The notes under the pieces were generated by a model. That model had not been told where the DNA came from. It saw only the letters and a list, made by a program, of their open reading frames with translations, and did no database searches. From Bacteriovorax sp. (GTDB lineage Bacteria; Bdellovibrionota; Bacteriovoracia; Bacteriovoracales; Bacteriovoracaceae), in the NCBI GenBank assembly GCA_030654205.1, contig JAURXW010000490.1, positions 1-7,889 on the forward strand: a stretch of DNA of 7,889 nt, read 5' to 3'. Position numbers and translations under genes: made by a program. Shown here one piece after another: positions 5,281 through 7,889 of this stretch (positions within the stretch are counted from its first letter, which is position 1; each line of letters starts with the position of its first letter).

Positions 5281-7335
5281 TTATTTTTTTAACGGTATTT
5301 CTTCTAGTAATTTTGGGTAACCAGATTTCAAATAACGATTTGAGATTAGTTGAAATAAAGACTCTCCACTATCTGTCGTTATATCATTTGTTCCAATATC
5401 AAATTTCCCTTCTTTTTCAGCAGCGGTCGCCACTTCAGGACTGGCAGCTTCTTTAAAATCTAAATTAAATCCTTTATCTTTTCGTCCAGTAGAACTGCCA
5501 GCAGCAGGTACATATGAGCTTTTCATAATTGCACTTGTTAAAGCTTGAACACCACCTATTGGAGCGACTCCAGAACTTGCTAAAAAACCAGCTGGGGACA
5601 TGCTGCTTGATTTTAAGCCTTTTGCTGTTTGAGCATTTAAATTTTTAAGAAGATTTTTTTGTTCTTTGTTAAAATCAATGGCAGCTTTTCCCATGCCAGC
5701 TAACTGCTCATTTAACTTTCCTTGAGTCGTGGCCAATAATTTTGCAATAGCATTTTGTTTTCCTGCTAAAGAATTCGCTGACGCCAGCGTTCCCCCTGAA
5801 ACTATATTTGTTCCACTCATGCTGTCACCAATCTTGGCGGCTTGAGAAGCAATTGTTTGGAAAGAATCTGGAAGATTTGAAAAACCAGAAACTGCACTCA
5901 CTTGATTTGATAATGTATCACAATTAGTTGTTCCAACACTTGCAGCACAATCAGATTTCACAGTAGCATTTGCACTGTATGGAACGTCCGCTGCTTGCGA
6001 GGCTTTAAAAGCTGCCATCTGCAACGCTTGATCCTTTACTCCATTGCTTTGAATACCTTTTTGAAGTTTATTAAGGTCATTTAAAATATTATCAATCTTA
6101 GCTATATTTTGATCTATTTTATCCAATTGGTTTTTTGATGACTGAGAAGCTGCATAGGCTAAACCTCCAAGCACCCCAAAAGCAATCGCGCGGTTTAGAG
6201 GATGAAACATTAACATGTCTAGAGACATTGCTTGTTGCTTACTAATTAATAAATAACTGGCCGTTGCCGATGCACTTAGTCCGAGAAGTGGCATCCAACC
6301 TGCTTCCGCTGATGGAAGGATAAAATTCAAAGTGCGATTCACAAAATTAATTTCGTGTGATTGGTGGAGTTCGTAATTTGTAATTTTAGTATTTTGTTTT
6401 AATAGAATTGAGTTGAGTATGTTTACAACTGGTGCTGCAAGAACGGTTGCTGTTGGGGCAACTGGTTCTTGAGCTATTTTATATGATAGTGCTGGCTTAC
6501 AAGCACTATCAACACCGGCCGCAGCTGTTTTTGTAAATACTCCTGCTGTTAAAGCGCACAAAGGTTTCGCAAGAAGTTGAGTAAAAGTTTTAATTTCAAC
6601 TGATTTAGGCTGAGTATTAGCAGGAATTTTTTCACTAACATTTTTTGCGTTAAAAGAAGTTTGATAAATACCCAATTCGGTTTGACACTTAAGACAATTA
6701 GCAGCTTCCCCAGCAGCCGTACAGCTCGTAAGCCCAGTCTGCGCCGCCACCATCGCCGCATTACAAGCCTCATCCATCGCTTCAGTTTGAAACGATAAAT
6801 AAACGGCCGTCGCAGCCGCAGCTGCAAAAGCTGCAGCTGCTGCAGTTTGAAGAGTTTTTTTAGTGCCGATAGATTTTTTGGCACCTTCAAGAGATTTTTT
6901 TAAATCAATCAAACGATCAATTTGGGCCTGATCATTTTTTCCATCGTTACTTGTAGTAACTTCGATAGTCATGGCCTCAATATTTTTTTTGAATTGAACT
7001 GTAGATATAACTTCTGCACCAATATAAGCAATCCCACCGGCCGCTGCCACAAGAACGTCTAATGGTTTAGGATTATAACTCACGGCCATTCTTGCTGCGA
7101 TTCCACCGATAGCAATCATGGTAATTGAAGACAACATATCTTCATCTTTTACGGCATCAAAATTATGTGCATCTGTTTTTGAAACAACACCATTGGCATC
7201 TCGTGAATAAACTCCTGTGTCAGTGGATTTAACATTTGAGGCCGCCACTGTTTGAGCAAACGCCGTCATGTTCATGGTCATTAAAGAACCCGACATGAAA
7301 GAAATTAAAAATGTTTTATAAAAACTTTTCAGCAT
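5281..7335 (-). CDS. Large signal-peptide-bearing membrane protein, first of a paralogous pair
   Basis: I do not recognise this 684-residue protein. It starts MLKSFYKTFL, with a signal peptide ending A-F-A (about 27). Hydrophobic segments follow near 70-86 and 91-110. Next come a charged helix (132-155) and S-I-G-T-K-K (155-160), then an extreme Ala-rich membrane segment (162-182). The following loop holds Cys191, 205, 214, 217, 260 and 279, including C-L-K-C (214-217). N-F-I-L-P-S-A-E-A (337-345) precedes membrane segments near 347-365 and 380-397. The coiled coil K-I-D-N-I-L-N-D-L (413-421), the pair Cys463/Cys472, a long helical Ala/Gln/Lys region (520-570), a low-complexity tail, and F-Q-L-I-S-N-R-Y-L-K-S (661-671) complete it. 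All these blocks align in order with the downstream gene, so the pair arose by tandem duplication. The ATG at 7335 has AAGGTGG eight bases upstream and is preferred over a GTG at 7347. It is the promoter-proximal gene of the operon. Confidence 0.85.
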   Translation of the reverse strand: MLKSFYKTFLISFMSGSLMTMNMTAFAQTVAASNVKSTDTGVYSRDANGVVSKTDAHNFDAVKDEDMLSSITMIAIGGIAARMAVSYNPKPLDVLVAAAGGIAYIGAEVISTVQFKKNIEAMTIEVTTSNDGKNDQAQIDRLIDLKKSLEGAKKSIGTKKTLQTAAAAAFAAAAATAVYLSFQTEAMDEACNAAMVAAQTGLTSCTAAGEAANCLKCQTELGIYQTSFNAKNVSEKIPANTQPKSVEIKTFTQLLAKPLCALTAGVFTKTAAAGVDSACKPALSYKIAQEPVAPTATVLAAPVVNILNSILLKQNTKITNYELHQSHEINFVNRTLNFILPSAEAGWMPLLGLSASATASYLLISKQQAMSLDMLMFHPLNRAIAFGVLGGLAYAASQSSKNQLDKIDQNIAKIDNILNDLNKLQKGIQSNGVKDQALQMAAFKASQAADVPYSANATVKSDCAASVGTTNCDTLSNQVSAVSGFSNLPDSFQTIASQAAKIGDSMSGTNIVSGGTLASANSLAGKQNAIAKLLATTQGKLNEQLAGMGKAAIDFNKEQKNLLKNLNAQTAKGLKSSSMSPAGFLASSGVAPIGGVQALTSAIMKSSYVPAAGSSTGRKDKGFNLDFKEAASPEVATAAEKEGKFDIGTNDITTDSGESLFQLISNRYLKSGYPKLLEEIPLKK

Positions 7336-7343
7336 AGGCTTAT

Positions 7344-7350
7344 CCACCTT
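7344..7350 (-). promoter_or_regulatory. Ribosome-binding site fixing the start of the 684-residue paralog
   Basis: AAGGTGG on the minus strand ends eight bases before the ATG at 7335-7333. The GTG four codons upstream (7347-7345) lies inside this Shine-Dalgarno sequence, so it is unlikely to be the start. Confidence 0.6.
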
Positions 7351-7372
7351 ATATGTTACAAATTCATTTTAC

Positions 7373-7378
7373 ATTATA
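7373..7378 (-). promoter_or_regulatory. -10 box, candidate promoter of the paralog operon
   Basis: A perfect TATAAT on the minus strand lies 38 bp before the start codon, giving a predicted transcript start near 7366 and a leader of about 30 bases. The hexamer 17 bp upstream is CAGCTT, a poor -35. The promoter may therefore depend on an activator or an alternative holoenzyme. The imperfect palindrome around CTTAAG (7383-7388) lies in the spacer between -10 and -35. Confidence 0.45.
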
Positions 7379-7795
7379 AAGGCTTAAGGCCCTAAAAGCT
7401 GGAAGGAAAGAATCGCCCATCTGAAGGATTTCAGTCGGATATTGCTTTTTTATTGATTTTTTAAAGTGCCCAGAAAAGTGGTCGAATTGCTGGATTTTAC
7501 TATTTTTAAACTAACTCATTTTTTCAAATAGAAATTGCTGGCGTTTTATGTCTAGTCATATGTATTTTGCCTTGATCAATCGAGGTGATTGGAAAAATCT
7601 TTTTCTTAAATGTAAGCATTATTTTCTTGCGGGGTTGATACTCGCTGAAAAACTAAATTTTTTTTTCTTTCATATCTTCTCCTCATTCATCATGAGAGTT
7701 CTTTATTTCCCTATATTAGTTTTTATAAGCCTTAGCCCCTCAACGGTGATTGTCTTTCTAGAACGGAGTGCTCTGCTCACGTTTTAAGAGATAAT
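7379..7795. other. Long AT-rich intergenic region without a supported gene
   Basis: About 420 bp lie here between the candidate promoters of the paralog operon and of the right-edge gene. The only longer plus-strand frame (7548-7787, 79 residues) lacks a Shine-Dalgarno sequence and is rich in Phe/Leu from T tracts, so I do not call it. On the minus strand AGGAG (7683-7679) precedes an ATG at 7673 by five bases, but the frame closes after six codons (MKEKKI, 7653-7673) at a run of nine A. Small inverted repeats occur at 7421-7434 (CTGAA, 4-base loop, TTCAG) and 7682-7696 (CTCAT...ATGAG). No tRNA or rRNA is apparent. Confidence 0.5.
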
Positions 7796-7823
7796 TTTTC
7801 ACTCTCAAAAGTCGTGGTAGGAT
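7796..7823 (+). promoter_or_regulatory. Candidate promoter of the right-edge gene
   Basis: TTTTCA (7796-7801) and TAGGAT (7818-7823) each match the sigma-70 consensus at four of six positions, with a 16-bp spacer. Transcription would start near 7830, giving a leader of only about 15 bases that contains the Shine-Dalgarno sequence. It is plausible but not strong. Confidence 0.35.
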
Positions 7824-7844
7824 ACAAAAAACAAGGAGCGCCCT

Positions 7845-7889
7845 ATGAATATTCACGAGACTCTAAAAAATCTAGTATCAAAAGAACGA
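7845..7889 (+). CDS. 5' end of a gene running off the window (partial)
   Basis: ATG at 7845 follows an excellent Shine-Dalgarno AAGGAG (7833-7838) with a six-base gap. The first fifteen residues are MNIHETLKNLVSKER and remain open at the edge. An amphipathic, charged N-terminus of this kind with no signal peptide suggests a cytoplasmic protein. Some HNH-endonuclease-like proteins of Bdellovibrio relatives begin similarly, but that resemblance is a vague recollection and not evidence. The gene is divergent from the paralog operon. Confidence 0.7.
   Translation, partial: MNIHETLKNLVSKER

Noticed and set aside
6549..6890. 113-residue Leu/Arg-rich minus-strand frame inside the 684-residue paralog
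   Set aside because: It is a shifted frame of the Ala-rich region (GCN read as CTN/CGN). The overlapping gene is supported by paralogy, a signal peptide and an RBS.
7421..7434. CTGAA-GGAT-TTCAG hairpin, considered as a terminator or operator
   Set aside because: A five-bp stem with no T tract directly after it and no gene ending there. It is too weak to call.
7548..7787. 79-residue plus-strand reading frame in the gap before the right-edge gene
   Set aside because: No Shine-Dalgarno precedes the ATG, the Phe/Leu content follows from T-rich DNA, there is no recognisable motif, and it ends against the promoter of the next gene.
1..7889. CRISPR arrays, insertion-sequence ends, tRNA genes and integrase genes
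   Set aside because: No regularly spaced repeats, transposase or integrase motifs, or tRNA-like folds were seen on either strand by eye.

Overview
The window comes from a low-GC bacterial chromosome with a Gram-negative cell plan. It encodes a lipoprotein with a lytic-transglycosylase-like fold and two large proteins that carry Sec signal peptides plus several membrane segments. The gene style suggests a Bdellovibrionota-like organism (Bdellovibrio, Bacteriovorax and relatives): AT-rich intergenic spaces, SLT-type lipoproteins, and paralogous Ala-rich secreted proteins opening with MLKxFYKTFL. That placement is inference from gene style; no taxonomic marker gene is present.

Layout. Bases 1-60 hold the tail of an upstream plus-strand gene and its intrinsic terminator. 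Bases 190-870 encode an SLT-domain lipoprotein on the plus strand. It converges on, and overlaps by 8 bp, a two-gene minus-strand operon: an HxlR-family winged-helix regulator (1336-1734) followed 2 bp later by a GreA/GreB-like RNA-polymerase-binding factor (863-1333). Divergent from the regulator is a secreted phosphoesterase of the acid phosphatase/phospholipase C family (1885-2706). The 150 bp between them carries repeated AGTAAC/GTTAC half-sites around candidate promoter elements. A hairpin at 2688-2719 overlaps the phosphoesterase stop codon.

Bases 2732-7335, well over half of the window, are two minus-strand genes 26 bp apart. They encode large paralogous proteins of unknown function (684 and 840 residues). 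Both share a near-identical signal peptide, a paired hydrophobic segment near the N-terminus, a Lys-rich GTKK motif followed by an Ala-rich membrane segment, a Cys-containing loop, an NFI(M/L)PSAxA motif, two further membrane segments, a KIDNILNDL coiled coil, a Cys-x8-Cys pair, a variable low-complexity tail, and an identical ISNRYLKS motif close to the C-terminus. I do not recognise this family. It is the best candidate here for an undescribed envelope system.

Bases 7336-7844 are a 509-bp AT-rich gap. It holds a probable promoter for the paralog operon at one end and a promoter plus strong ribosome-binding site at the other, for a gene that starts at 7845 and runs off the window.

Possible links between genes. 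The regulator and the Gre-like factor are translationally coupled and probably act on transcription. The regulator may control itself, and possibly the phosphoesterase, through the shared intergenic repeats. The SLT lipoprotein, the phosphoesterase and the paralog pair would all act at or beyond the cytoplasmic membrane, but nothing in the sequence ties them into one pathway.
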